Below are positions 33,671 through 45,150 of a stretch of DNA of 59,115 nt, in pieces. Within the stretch, counting starts at the first letter, position 1; each line of letters begins with the position of its first letter. Source of the stretch: Labyrinthula sp. Ha. Its lineage: Eukaryota > Sar > Bigyra > Labyrinthulida > Labyrinthulaceae. The DNA is taken from the NCBI GenBank assembly GCA_015227615.1, contig JAALGZ010000093.1:1-59115 (forward strand), written 5' to 3'. The position numbers and the translations under genes were made by a program. The notes beneath the pieces are model-generated. The model saw only the letters and a list, made by a program, of their open reading frames with translations, was not told where the DNA came from and ran no database searches.

Positions 33671-34465
33671 CCAAAGATTAGTCTTAACACTTTAGAACTT
33701 TTGCAAAGTCTTGTTGAAATGAGCCTATTTGCATCTTGTGCAAATTCGTATGATTTACGATACTCACAATATTCTAAAAGGGTGAATGAAGGTTTAATTC
33801 AGTGTTTTCTTCAGCTTCTGTAGTTTCGAATGATTTCTCGTTATTATCTTTTGGGTTCGCAATGCATTAATACCTGACTTGCTGATAATACATCAACAGT
33901 TTTTAATTTAGAGATTATATTCAAACCATAGGCTTCGAACTTTGAAGAAGCTTGAACTTTGAATAACAAATTTCTTCTTGCTTGTTCCGTGCCGTATAAC
34001 TACAATTTTTAGTTGGAAGGCTTCTGGTGAGAGTATTCCCCTGAACAAGAAAAACACAGGTAAAGCAGTTTACAAATGGAGAAAGCATCTTCCATTTTTA
34101 CATTAACACTTCAGTGTTGCTACTTTGTAATGTTAATTAGTGTGGAACCAATGAAGGTTAATCCTGAGACAGTAGAAAGCAAAAGTGTTAGTGTAACTGA
34201 CTAAATACTTTGGTTATAATTCATGAAATATTTTCTAGCTGCTAGTTACTTTTCAAACTCGTTTTGGAAGTTTGATATATGGCTGGTAGTTGACATAGTT
34301 TTTCTACGTGTTTTTTCACAAATTAAAGTTTAAAAAGAATAGGGGAATTTAGAATCGTGTAAATTTTCTTTGTGAACCAATCGTTATTATCAAGAAGGCC
34401 AAACCAAACTAGTTGCAATTGTGCCCAAATATGGTGCATATTGAGAATAACCACAAATAAAAGAT

Positions 34466-35575
34466 ATGTCGAACGACGAGAAGAAATTAAAGACATTAAA
34501 AGCTTTGCGTTCATATTATCTTGATAAAAAATCATTAAAAAACTTAGTTGAAAAAGATGGAAAATATGAATTAAATGGAATTGAAATATCAAAAGATGAA
34601 CCTACTGCGTATAAAATATCAAAATCAAAAGAAACGTTTTCTTTAGGCTCTCTAATTTTCTTTTTACAAAGTGAAGAAGATAAAAAAGCTTTAGGGACAT
34701 ATTTTAAAGAAGCTGGAGATTTAGGTTTTAAAGCAGTAAAATTTTCAGAAAAAAAAGATTTAAAAGTTTATTTTTCTTCAAAAGGAACTGAAAAGAATAA
34801 TGCAAATATTTTATTACCAAAGAAAACAAAAGAAATAGATAAAAAAGATAAAAGAAAGCGAAAAAAAACAAGCTCTTCAATATCAAAAGAAAAAAAATAT
34901 AAAATAAAAAAATATTGGGAAAGTCGTGAACAACCTTTATCAACAAAGAATTCTGTTTTGTGTACAAAACAAGAAATAGTTTCTTCTGTTGATAAAATAT
35001 TGGATAACTTAATTCGTTTAAAAACAAAAAAACAAAATAATCCAAATAAAAAAATTATTAATTCACCAATAAAAAAGCAAAAAAAGAAAATAATCCTGAG
35101 TGAAAAAGATAAACCAATTATTATTGTTCCTGCACTTGGTTCAGTTGTAACAATAAAAAATGTAAAAAATTTACTTTCACAAGGTAAATTAGAAGATGAA
35201 GGGTTTAAATTAGGAAGTGTAAAAGAACTTGAAGTAAGTTTTGAAACACTTTCTTTTCGTTTAGTTTCTAATATTCAAAGTTTAGATAAAGAAGAATGGA
35301 GAAAAGTTGTTGCTGTATTTGTTTCTGGAAAAGAATGGCAATTTAAAAGTTGGAAAAAATTTAAGAGTTATGCTGAAATATTTGATAAAATCTTAGGTTT
35401 ATATGTTTATTTTGATGATGAAAAGTTACCAAAAGAAGTTTCTCAATGGAATATTATTAAATTTCCTATAAAAAAACAAAGAAGACATATGGATTCTATA
35501 CAAAAACATAGAATATGGCAAGCAGTTATGAGTTTTATAAAAGAAAAAAAAAGTTCATACTTTCCTATTGTTTAA
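34466..35575 (+). CDS. CDC73: CDC73/parafibromin, Paf1 complex subunit
   Basis: A 369-residue single-exon frame, close to yeast Cdc73 (393) and shorter than human parafibromin (531). The C-terminal third is the Ras-like Cdc73 domain: KPIIIVPALGSVVTIKNVK opens it, then DKEEWRKVVAVFVSGKEWQFK, DEKLPKEVSQWNI and KKQRRHMDSIQKHRIWQAV, in the family order. The N-terminal 100 residues fit the conserved Cdc73 head (LKALRSYYLDKKSL, TFSLGSLIFFLQ). A lysine-rich linker, likely a nuclear signal, joins them. Cdc73 works in the Paf1 complex on elongating RNA polymerase II and in histone modification. The start is the first ATG. A CCAAT box occurs about 90 nt upstream, at 34376-34380. The gene converges on the PDE gene with a 128-nt gap. 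Confidence 0.93.
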   Translation: MSNDEKKLKTLKALRSYYLDKKSLKNLVEKDGKYELNGIEISKDEPTAYKISKSKETFSLGSLIFFLQSEEDKKALGTYFKEAGDLGFKAVKFSEKKDLKVYFSSKGTEKNNANILLPKKTKEIDKKDKRKRKKTSSSISKEKKYKIKKYWESREQPLSTKNSVLCTKQEIVSSVDKILDNLIRLKTKKQNNPNKKIINSPIKKQKKKIILSEKDKPIIIVPALGSVVTIKNVKNLLSQGKLEDEGFKLGSVKELEVSFETLSFRLVSNIQSLDKEEWRKVVAVFVSGKEWQFKSWKKFKSYAEIFDKILGLYVYFDDEKLPKEVSQWNIIKFPIKKQRRHMDSIQKHRIWQAVMSFIKEKKSSYFPIV

Positions 35576-35703
35576 AAAAAATTACTTTATTTTCTTATTT
35601 TCATTTTTTTTTCTTAAACAATAACAAAATATATCTCTCCCAAAATAACAAATCTATGACCAAAATAAAACAAATATACTCATAAAACAAAATTATTTTC
35701 ATA

Positions 35704-37395
35704 TTACACACTATTTAGTCTTGGTCTTTGTTTCTTAACACCACCACCAAAACGTTGTTTTCCACTTTTTCTACTTTTTCGAAATTTTTGTCTCTTTTTT
35801 GATTTTTTTGAGCTTCTCTTACTTTTATTATCTGTATTTCCTTCTTGTTGCTTTTTTAATAAAGCTGAATAGAGTTGATTCATAATATTTCCTTTTCCTT
35901 CATATGGTTTCATACTTTTTTTCACAGTTAAATCTGATTCTTCTTTTGAAGCTTCTTCATAAAAATTTAAATTTTTTTCTAAACTAAATTTTAATATAAC
36001 AAGTTCAGGAAAAAAATTTTTTATTAAAGGTTTCCAAATTGGCATAACCAACTTTTTAACAAACCATATTTGTTCACTATAAAAAGCTTTTGTTTCAAGT
36101 TGATTTGAGTATTTTAACATATGATTTGGAACTTTATGATCATCATCTATATAAAAATGTGCTTCATTTTGAAATTCTTTTGCAACCCTATTTCCCCATT
36201 CAACAGCAACATCTAAATCACTTAATTGTGCAGATAAATCACAAGCATGTAAAACTGCATTTGAAAATCTTGCTATTCTTTTTCTATCTTGTTCTTGATC
36301 AGATAATTGTGCATGACCTTTACCAAATACTTGATAAATAGTTTTACATTCTTCAACTGTTTTATGATGTTTATCATATAAAGAACCATCTGTTGAAATT
36401 ATTAACTTTGTTATAAATTTCCATTGATCAAGTTTTTCCATTGGATCTAAATGTCCAAATATATCACAAGAAGAATTACGCAAAAAAGAAATAAGTTTTG
36501 CAGCATGATATGTTTCTAAAACAGCTTTATTATTTGTTTGTATTGCTAAAACAGATTTATATTCAACTTCTACTTTATTTGAATATCCTGGATGTCCAAC
36601 ATCATGTCCTAAACAAGCTATTAAAAAACTTAATGCTTGATCTTTAGTATATAAGTGTTTAAAATCAGGACAAGCTGAAAATATTAAACTTGCCATATGA
36701 AATACAGCAAAACCATGTGTATGATTATGATATGGATTACTATTATTATAATTTAATATTATTGTTTCAACTAAATTTCCTAAATTTTTTTGTTGTTCAG
36801 GTTGACATAAACTTAATTGATATATTATTTCTTGTGTATAATCTATTATTTCATAAACTCCAAGAGAAAAGAAGTTTAAACCAAGTGAATAAACTCTTGG
36901 TTTATCTGGTATTTCAACAACTGTTGAAGCATCTGAACCTCTTGAATTATCTTTATTTTTTTTTAATAAAGAAAGTGTTCCTTGATCTAAATATATTAAA
37001 GGTGGATGTATTCTATTTCTTGAAGATTTAAAGTCGATGTGTAACTGCAACATATGTTCATCTGCGTTTTTATTTTCATTATCTGTTGTTGCTTTTGGTG
37101 GAGCTGATTTATTCTTTTTTGGTTTTATATGTTTATCTATTTCAACTCCATCTAAATTAATAGATTCTTTACTTCCATATTCTGATAGTTCATCTGCTAA
37201 AATTAATAAGTTATCGTCAAATAAAGGTTGTAAACGTGAAAGAGAGTTGTTTAAGTTTCTATGAAATACAGAGCCACGTAGTTCACGTGAAGTATTTGGT
37301 TTTTCTTTTTTTATAACATCTGAATATATTGATGATATTGATGATCTTTCAGGATGTTTTTTTTCTTCTTCCATATTTTCTTTTTTTTTTCTCAA
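35704..37395 (-). CDS. 3',5'-cyclic nucleotide phosphodiesterase, class I
   Basis: 563 residues, single exon. The catalytic HD domain spans about residues 165-470. Metal and catalytic residues are in place: HNHTH (223-227), HDVGHPG (264-270), LHACDLS (D386), and EQIWFV (Q442) at the position of the invariant purine-binding glutamine. The N-terminal 160 residues are charged and lack GAF, CaM-binding or UCR features I can recognise. The C-terminus (about 500-563) is a lysine/arginine/serine tail that looks like a nuclear or RNA/membrane-binding tail. The enzyme should hydrolyse cAMP and/or cGMP; the specificity cannot be read. The start may be Met1 or Met8, because the first codons are a low-complexity KKK run. 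Confidence 0.9.
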   Translation of the reverse strand: MRKKKENMEEEKKHPERSSISSIYSDVIKKEKPNTSRELRGSVFHRNLNNSLSRLQPLFDDNLLILADELSEYGSKESINLDGVEIDKHIKPKKNKSAPPKATTDNENKNADEHMLQLHIDFKSSRNRIHPPLIYLDQGTLSLLKKNKDNSRGSDASTVVEIPDKPRVYSLGLNFFSLGVYEIIDYTQEIIYQLSLCQPEQQKNLGNLVETIILNYNNSNPYHNHTHGFAVFHMASLIFSACPDFKHLYTKDQALSFLIACLGHDVGHPGYSNKVEVEYKSVLAIQTNNKAVLETYHAAKLISFLRNSSCDIFGHLDPMEKLDQWKFITKLIISTDGSLYDKHHKTVEECKTIYQVFGKGHAQLSDQEQDRKRIARFSNAVLHACDLSAQLSDLDVAVEWGNRVAKEFQNEAHFYIDDDHKVPNHMLKYSNQLETKAFYSEQIWFVKKLVMPIWKPLIKNFFPELVILKFSLEKNLNFYEEASKEESDLTVKKSMKPYEGKGNIMNQLYSALLKKQQEGNTDNKSKRSSKKSKKRQKFRKSRKSGKQRFGGGVKKQRPRLNSV

Positions 37396-37706
37396 AAGTC
37401 CGATGTTTTTTTATTTTTTTGTTTATCGACAGACAAAATGAGGAGAATATTTTTTTTTCTTAATTACGATTTTGAATACCGATTAAAATAAGAAAATAAA
37501 TATACTCGTTACAGAATTTAATTAAATGTCGGTTAAATTACTCCCAGGATTATTTAAATTAAATTGGATACAGTTAATTAACTTAACGGACGCAATAATG
37601 GACCGCTGATTTTGACTATGATTGAATTGGGAGTATTTTATTTTAGTCAATGCATCAAATTAAAGAATATCAGATGAAAATGATCAAGAAGAAAAAAAAA
37701 ATATTT

Positions 37707-37739
37707 AACGAGATATATTTTAATATTCAATATCTCGTT
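37707..37739. other. Hairpin-forming inverted repeat
   Basis: AACGAGATAT (37707-37716) and its exact complement ATATCTCGTT (37730-37739), with a 13-nt loop, upstream of the PDE gene. It could be a protein-binding palindrome or chance; AT-rich DNA produces such pairs often. Confidence 0.35.
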
Positions 37740-40700
37740 TATATTTATTTCCTCCTTTCCAATTAAGCGATTTTTAGTCCTTATGGATTTTATTTAAGAA
37801 ATTATTTAAAAACTTGCTTTTCTTATAAGAAATGATGAAATATATGTATGTATTAAGAGCAAAAATCTAAGATTGAAATGTGTTAAATCAATAGCAGCCG
37901 CTATATACTTCATACACTTCCCCTCACATTTTAGAACTGCTTGCACCCCTCCGAAGTTTAACCTGTCTTCTTGCTGTCTAGATACATCTTTCACAACCAG
38001 AAATACGTGAGCTCTTCTTGCAAAGGTTTTATAGCAACTACGTACCCAAAATAAAAACTGAATCCGAAAATGTGAGAAAACAAGTTTTTCTCATCTTTTG
38101 AAACTTGTTTGAAATATGTTTCAGGGCTATCTCATTGGTTCGACGCTGCTGGGGCTTCGACAAATGAGGCCATAGTAGAATATAGCATGTTATAAATGTT
38201 GAGACCACACACCTCAGATGGTCCAACGTGAATCAGATGCCTAAGTATACTCGTTTCAACCTTGTTCTAGTTGTTTATATCAGTTCCCTAGGCTATATCC
38301 CTGATTTCAGAGTTTCCAACACCAGAAGAGTGGCCATAAAAATAAAAAAACAAGGTTTTGCTCTTCGAATAACTAAGAATCTTAGCCTAGACAGAGATAT
38401 TTGCAAACCCTTGATGTATTGAAATACAATGATCTACATGTATTCTAAAAGGTTCTTGGGGTGGGGGCGAGCAATTTGCAGGTGGATTCTGAAAACAGAA
38501 AATTCCTATATTGCTGAGATCCTAGCGAGAGTCTCGTGTACTTTTTCTTGTGATGCTCTCTGCTTTCCCGAAGGTCATACCCCGGTTCCAGTGCATGTCC
38601 TTGCCTAGAAATGACGAAGTTGCCCGGTCTTCGTGATAATTTTAAGAAAATGGAAAACGCACATTTTGACCAGTCTTCCAGTAGACGTGCTCACCAACAA
38701 GGGATCACATTCCGTTGTCTACACACGTTTCTTTGACGTACGTATTTCGTTTTGGAGTAACAGAGAAGCAGACGAACGAAAATGCACAATTCAACTAAAT
38801 GAAGCTTAAGTAGGCTCATCTAATTACGTACGAATTGTATCCAACAAAATCTATTTCTTGGTCTATAGTTCGAGCAGCTCTCACTTAGAACCCTTTCCTA
38901 TAATTTGTCTACACATGTTTTGCAATATGCGAAGTACCGAACGAAAAGAATTGTTTTCTTTTTCGGGCACTAGGAAGTTTTTCAATTATGGCAATGTTTC
39001 ATTGCTGGTTGGATTGGTTTTGCGATGGAAGTTAGTGCTTTTCTGCGTTGCTGATTTATCAGTAAAGAAAGAAAATACTACTGACTGTGACTAGAGATCG
39101 GATTTGATATATATGGATAATTAGTGAATCATTTTTTTTCCCCATTTTTTTTGTTGATTGGTTATAATGATTGCAAACTATCTTGATTGAGTATTAATTA
39201 TCCTTTGTAAAACTAATGTAACCATAATTATCTGGTTGGAATCAAAATATTACTGTTGATATTCAGTATCAGAATAAAAACTAGTTAGTAATGGATAATG
39301 CTCCTCCGAACCGCAGCCTGATAACAAATGATGATTATGTGTTTAAGTCTAAAGAACCAGCTTTTTAAATGCTCCTTTTGGCGTGGATCCACAAAACTTT
39401 GGCCCAAGACGAGAGAGAACTACTCTCGCAACACCACAGCAACAGTTAAAACGAAATGACTCTTCTTCTTATTAGATGAAACTTTTAGCAGCAGTGAGCA
39501 TGAAATAGACGTACTCATCCTAAAGACCAAGTATTGACGAAGAATTACTCATCATCTTCACTGCAGATGGTGTCCATTCAGAAACTGTGTATTCCTAGGA
39601 GGCGAAAGCAACTGCATGATAGTAGAGACTGAAAACAGCTTTTTCATTACCTAACTTCACAAGTTTTGAAAACTAGTTCTCAACCCTACTAAAAATATTA
39701 GAAGACACTCCAGTTGCTTTCTACAAGAATTGTTGACCTAGTTATTAAAAACCATTTACTGCTAAGAATGGCAGTGGGGCTTTCTTATTGCTCCAGAACC
39801 ACGTAAATTTTATTCTGGATAAAACGAGTGTACAGATTAAGAATGGACCTAAGGATGATTCTTCTGCATTGTAAAGCCCAGGGTGTAAATTATCTTAATG
39901 TATATTAAGGAAAGTTCATAAGCCCACATTGGAGAATGTAACTATAGAATAAGCTTCCAGAGACTGGGAGCTTGACCTTAATTTTCAATTAGGTACTAAG
40001 TATCATTAAAGGCATTTTAAATGGCCAGTTCAGTCTAAGGTACCCTTTAGCTTCCAAGTCTTATTTCTGATGCTCTGTTTTTTTTACTTGATACAGGAAT
40101 TTAGGAACGTAGAAAGGTTGTAAAATGCTTTACTATCATGAGAATTTCACTTAGATGAAGCAACGAGCAATGCTAGGGTTCTATTTCCTTAGTAAAAGAA
40201 AGCACACCATGTTGATCTTGTTATTTGTTTAGGTAGCATATATTTTCTTAACTGTAAATTTGGACTCAACAAAAGTATTAGATATACTGCATACCAAATT
40301 TCAACAAGAAAATATTAAGCATATACCTTAAATTTTGTTACTCCATATTTTCCATATTACTGATTTCATAAAATGTACAGCCATTACTGGATTCTGTTTC
40401 TAATTATTTGTAATAGTACTGTTTCTTCCGCTTATTTGCTGAACAGAATTATTAGGAATATATGCAGCGTTAAGCTGCTTGGTCCAGGCAACTTCATCAA
40501 CACGATTCTTGTTCTCTACCTTTACTTCCTCTAAACTAGAGTAAAAATCTTGAATTTGAAGTCGGGAATTTAAGTATTACTCAGCTTAAGAGCATATTAT
40601 ACAAATTTTTGAAATCAGAGATTAATATTGTAGAGAATATGACGTCATAATTTTGGCTATAATAACAATCGTAGACTCTATAGTTAAAAGTAAACACACA

Positions 40701-43700
40701 AACCAAAATTTTGATCACGAACAACTAAATTTACTTATAATCGTATCACATACCTACTCTACGCCATACTAGCTGGCATTGATGCCTTGGTGGAATTGCA
40801 AATACGAAAATTGCCTTCCAACCTTTCACCAATTTCACCAATCGCCCAATTTACAAAATAAACAAATCCTTAAATCTTATGAGCCAGAAAATACATGGAT
40901 GCACTAGGATTTGTAAAATTTATTAGAAATCTAATAGCTAGCTGCAATCACAAATAATCCAGAAAAGATACTGCATATTCTGAGCTCACAAGTACTTAAC
41001 AGGACGAAGCAAAGGTTGTACGCATCAAGCGCCTTTGTTTTTTTCATAGGCGATGTTCAAAGGTGCAACCATGATGCTGTGATCAATTTACCCTTTGTTA
41101 TATACTTAGGTTCAAGCTGTATTTCTAGTTCCTTTTTCCAAAAATGGTGCATCAGCGTTTTTGGTATTCCTTTGATTCTTTGCACAGAACTTATATTTAT
41201 TATAAGAGTTTACCCATAATATCATGTAGCTCTTCATCTGTTATATCCCTTTTTCTATATTAACATATTTCCCAGCAGAATGTCAAAAGTTGGTTATCAT
41301 CTCTAGAAGGAGCTCCGTCTGTGTAAACAAAGCTCTCCAACGGTATATCTGTAAGTCACCCTAACCCCTCAGAGAATCTTAGCACAATATAGGGTTTCAC
41401 TAAAAAACTTTGCGCAAAAATTCTACCCAGCAAGTTACAATCATCTATTAGTATAAACAAATTTCAAGAGTAGTGACAAACCGGTGCAGCTCATTCAAGA
41501 ATATCACATAGAAACAATATAAGACTTTACAGATTTTATCCCCGTGAAACTCCTTGTGCTGAGTATATGAAGAAGTGTGGATAGAAGGGGCAGCGGGAAG
41601 TATTCCATATCCAATTCTGGGAAAGTGCCTCAGTAAAAATATCTAATAGAAGAAACTACAATCTCACTTTGTGAGTCTTAATAATTAAGTAATTGTAACT
41701 CATGAGAGTTGAGAATCATTTATGTATTAAGATTTATCTGGGGATGACATTTGATAATCAAATCACATAAATGGTATTTTCATATCTTACGTGCTTTCTC
41801 GTACAGATGCACATCTATGTTTAATATTTGTGCTATTTATACTAACAGATGCATCGATACTGAGCGAAAACACTTATTTTACATATAATAGAGTAGTATT
41901 AGACTCTATTTTCTATTTGTCGCCCCAGTTATCGACCGATCACAATATTAGTCTAAATGCTAGCCCTGGGATCACAATAACAGAGTAACGAATCATGAAA
42001 CAATTTCTTTATGTTAGCCTAGTATTAGACTTATACAAACTTTTAGCAATCCCGCGTATTTATACTAAATATTTACTAGGTTTGATTTACGTTGTCAAAG
42101 CACTCCTAGACCTTGGATGCAAATAAATAAAGGATTAAGCTTTGTTATCCAGATTTCAGTTGTGATAGAGAATCTATAAAATCATACTAAGAAATGTCTA
42201 CGATGCAATAAGTAAATAAATTTCATTAATATAAAATAGAGAGCCTAAGCAAACTTTCTAAGCCCCACGAATGATTTAAACATATATTTACGGTATATCT
42301 GGTATGGGGATTAATTGTTCAGACTGTTTCTTACAATACATAATGTTCATCTAAGAAGTACTATTGCTATGGCAAAACCGCAGTATATAGTGTCAACTTG
42401 AGTGTATCCTTGAGAACTTAAATTCCAGTTAAAAATTATAAAATTCAATTTTATTTTTTATGTTAATCTTCAACAAATTCATCAACATTCGTCTTTCGGA
42501 CCTATACTTTCATATCTTATTTCAATATCCGTTTTGGCTTTTTTCCATAACTTTTATTTAAAGGAGCTAGTGTTTTATTATACTCTCTTTATAAGGAAAA
42601 AAAGGAGGCCTCCAAAATTTATGTTTTTGAAAAGGATTTCTTCTTATTAGCCCTATGATTAGAACGATGTGATTGCATCATGCTCAAGCTCTCAACATAT
42701 TGACTACAGATAGAAACCAAACAAAAAAACTGCTAATTTCTTCTGAAATTATCCAAACAGATAATAAAGGCTTCCAGGTGCCATTTTTCTTTTCAGGCTT
42801 CAAAGTTGACTCTACTTTCTTACCTCAACACTATTAGATAATTATTTTATTTGCTTGTAATAGCTCGCATGTTAGAAACCCTTCAATCATGAACGGAAGA
42901 GCAATTTATTGAAAAGTGAAACATATGTCTTGTACTTTTCCATCAAAATCAAAGATGGTTCTCCTGAAGTTTTGATTTTGACTTAATACATATGATAAAC
43001 TTGGTTGTAGATAGAACTCTGTGGTACAGAATATGGTAAAATTGGAAAGAGAAACTTTTCGGTTCATGCTGGTTCTAACTTATGTCCTACTCACTGATAT
43101 TTTCTGCCTCGCATATCGATCATCATTTGTTAGCGTTTAGATTTTGTAGGACACATTATATTCCCAATCTATATCAACCTACCTGCTACTCAAATATAAG
43201 AGCATATCTAAAAATTCTTTGGATATAATAGAATTTTGTTCATTTGCTATCCTTAGGTAGTTTCCATATCTGAGGATATTGCCAAACTAGAAGATATTGT
43301 ACTATATTGTTAGTGAATACCACGGAGATATTATACGAATACAAAATGAATATAAGAATATCGGTTTGAAGGCACTTACATAAAAAGGTGATATAGAATA
43401 CCACAATCTTTTCTTTGGATAAACTTCATTTCAATTATATGATGTACCTTCCATTTTAATTCAAATTTCTAGTTTCAACAAAATTGAAGGTGTCATCGCT
43501 TGCAAATAGCCTTTTCCCACATAAAAGTAAATAAAAGGTACTATTTTAACAAAAGTCATGATAAATGTCATAAATGAAATAATATTATCAAAAGTATACA
43601 GTACGAAGTACTAAAATCGTTCTCAAGTTTATAGATCAATATTTGTGCTCGGATTACGAATATAAAAGGTGAAATCTGGAATAATATTTTAAAAACTAGA

Positions 43701-44931
43701 AACAAGGCTTAATGTATTTTCTTGGTACAATTTCAATCCTCCAAAACAAAGAAAACGTTCAAGAGGGTGATATCATGTTTTAACGTAGATCAATTATTAA
43801 TGGCAAAGGTTGCATTGATTTTTTATTGACGACTTGGTTAAACGGCACAGTTTATCTCTTATTATGAAGTACTTATGTTAAATCTTGCCGTTTGTTTGTT
43901 GGATTGAGTTTCCTTATCATTATTAATACGCGTGGAATTTATAGTATTTGGATTATTGGATGAAAATTGTCTACTGGAAGTATTTATGTTAGACCTAAAC
44001 TACTAAATGTACTTACTTTTGGTAAATTCAATGGTTTGAAACGCCAAAGATTTCAAATAAAATCTTCGATAAAGAAAAAGTCAGATGGTTACATCTTAGC
44101 AGTAATATTAGTTTAAAAATAAAACTGGTCTCAAGTTAAGATATGTGTATATAACTTCAAAGTATAAACCTATCTCATTAACTAGTACTCACTAGTCAGT
44201 ACGATATCTGGGCTTTTTTTCAAACAGATGGCTTTTGATAGATACAACTGTTCTATGATAACCCCCCCCCCAAAGCATTAGAATATACTACCTTAGCTAT
44301 TCTCAATTGTACAGAGTTAACAAATTACATATATATGTTACGTTATTCAATATAGCTAAGAGTCTCTGCAGCAGATCTCGCTGAGGCTGGGGCATCCATG
44401 ATTTTGGTTTCATAAGGCATAAATATATCCATAATCTTAGTTAACGAGCTTGCTTGATATTTTTAGGATTGCGTAGATAGAAAAAAATCACACGTGGCAT
44501 AATGAAAAATTTTTAAGTGTCCCTAACACTTTGAACTTAATATTATTTTATTTGGCTTCAGCTAACCACTTTGTCAGCATGTAAGTAAGATCTTAGTATA
44601 AATGTTCATTAGTTACTAACAAGAGTTACACGGGTTTAACTATAATAATATTTTACACTTAAAATAATACTATTTAATTGTTTTTAGAACGCTCTGCTAC
44701 ATCATTCGAATTTCAGCACTGGTATGGTAACCATATTTATTCTAAGTTCAACGTCCCAACTGTAGATATGAGAATCGAAAGCCCAGAAATGGACTTCATG
44801 GAGGAGTCCCGAGAAACGATAAAGAACCGATGGTACTTTTTTGGTGCTTGTGAGAGCATAGAGAGGGTCCCATAAATGATCAAAGCTCCGGTAATTTTCT
44901 TATTTCTCGTTTATGGAATTTTCAATATATA

Positions 44932-45150
44932 TATGGAATTTTGAGAACCAAACATCAAGTTTGAAAAAAAAACACGCCTAAAAAGGTCAAAATAAGGTGA
45001 AATTTGCAAAGTTAGAAAAAGGAATGTATTTTCCATTTTTCCTAAACCCTAGTAAGTTAATATTTTACACACACAGGAGAGTGTGAAATGAAGTACTCGC
45101 AGATGTGTTGAGCTTTGATTCAGCAGTAATGCAAAAACTCTTTGACAAAC
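44932..45150. repeat. Dispersed repeat R1, copy 2
   Basis: Partner of 15783-15995, in the same orientation. Conserved blocks include GAGAACCAAACAT, AGTTAGAAAAA and GAGTGTGAAATGAAG. Confidence 0.5.

Larger units (their letters stand above)
29417..34465. other. 5-kb gene-free stretch
   Basis: No convincing gene. It contains an (AT)n tract at 29834-29865, a G8 run near 30009, a second copy of repeat R2 at 33426-33670, and a patch at 33050-33170 rich in TTGATAAT/ATTATCAA. Small frames at 30864-31204 and 32833-33219 have no recognisable motif. The segment at about 32270-32400 could be a scrap of an element, but it cannot be assigned. Confidence 0.5.
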
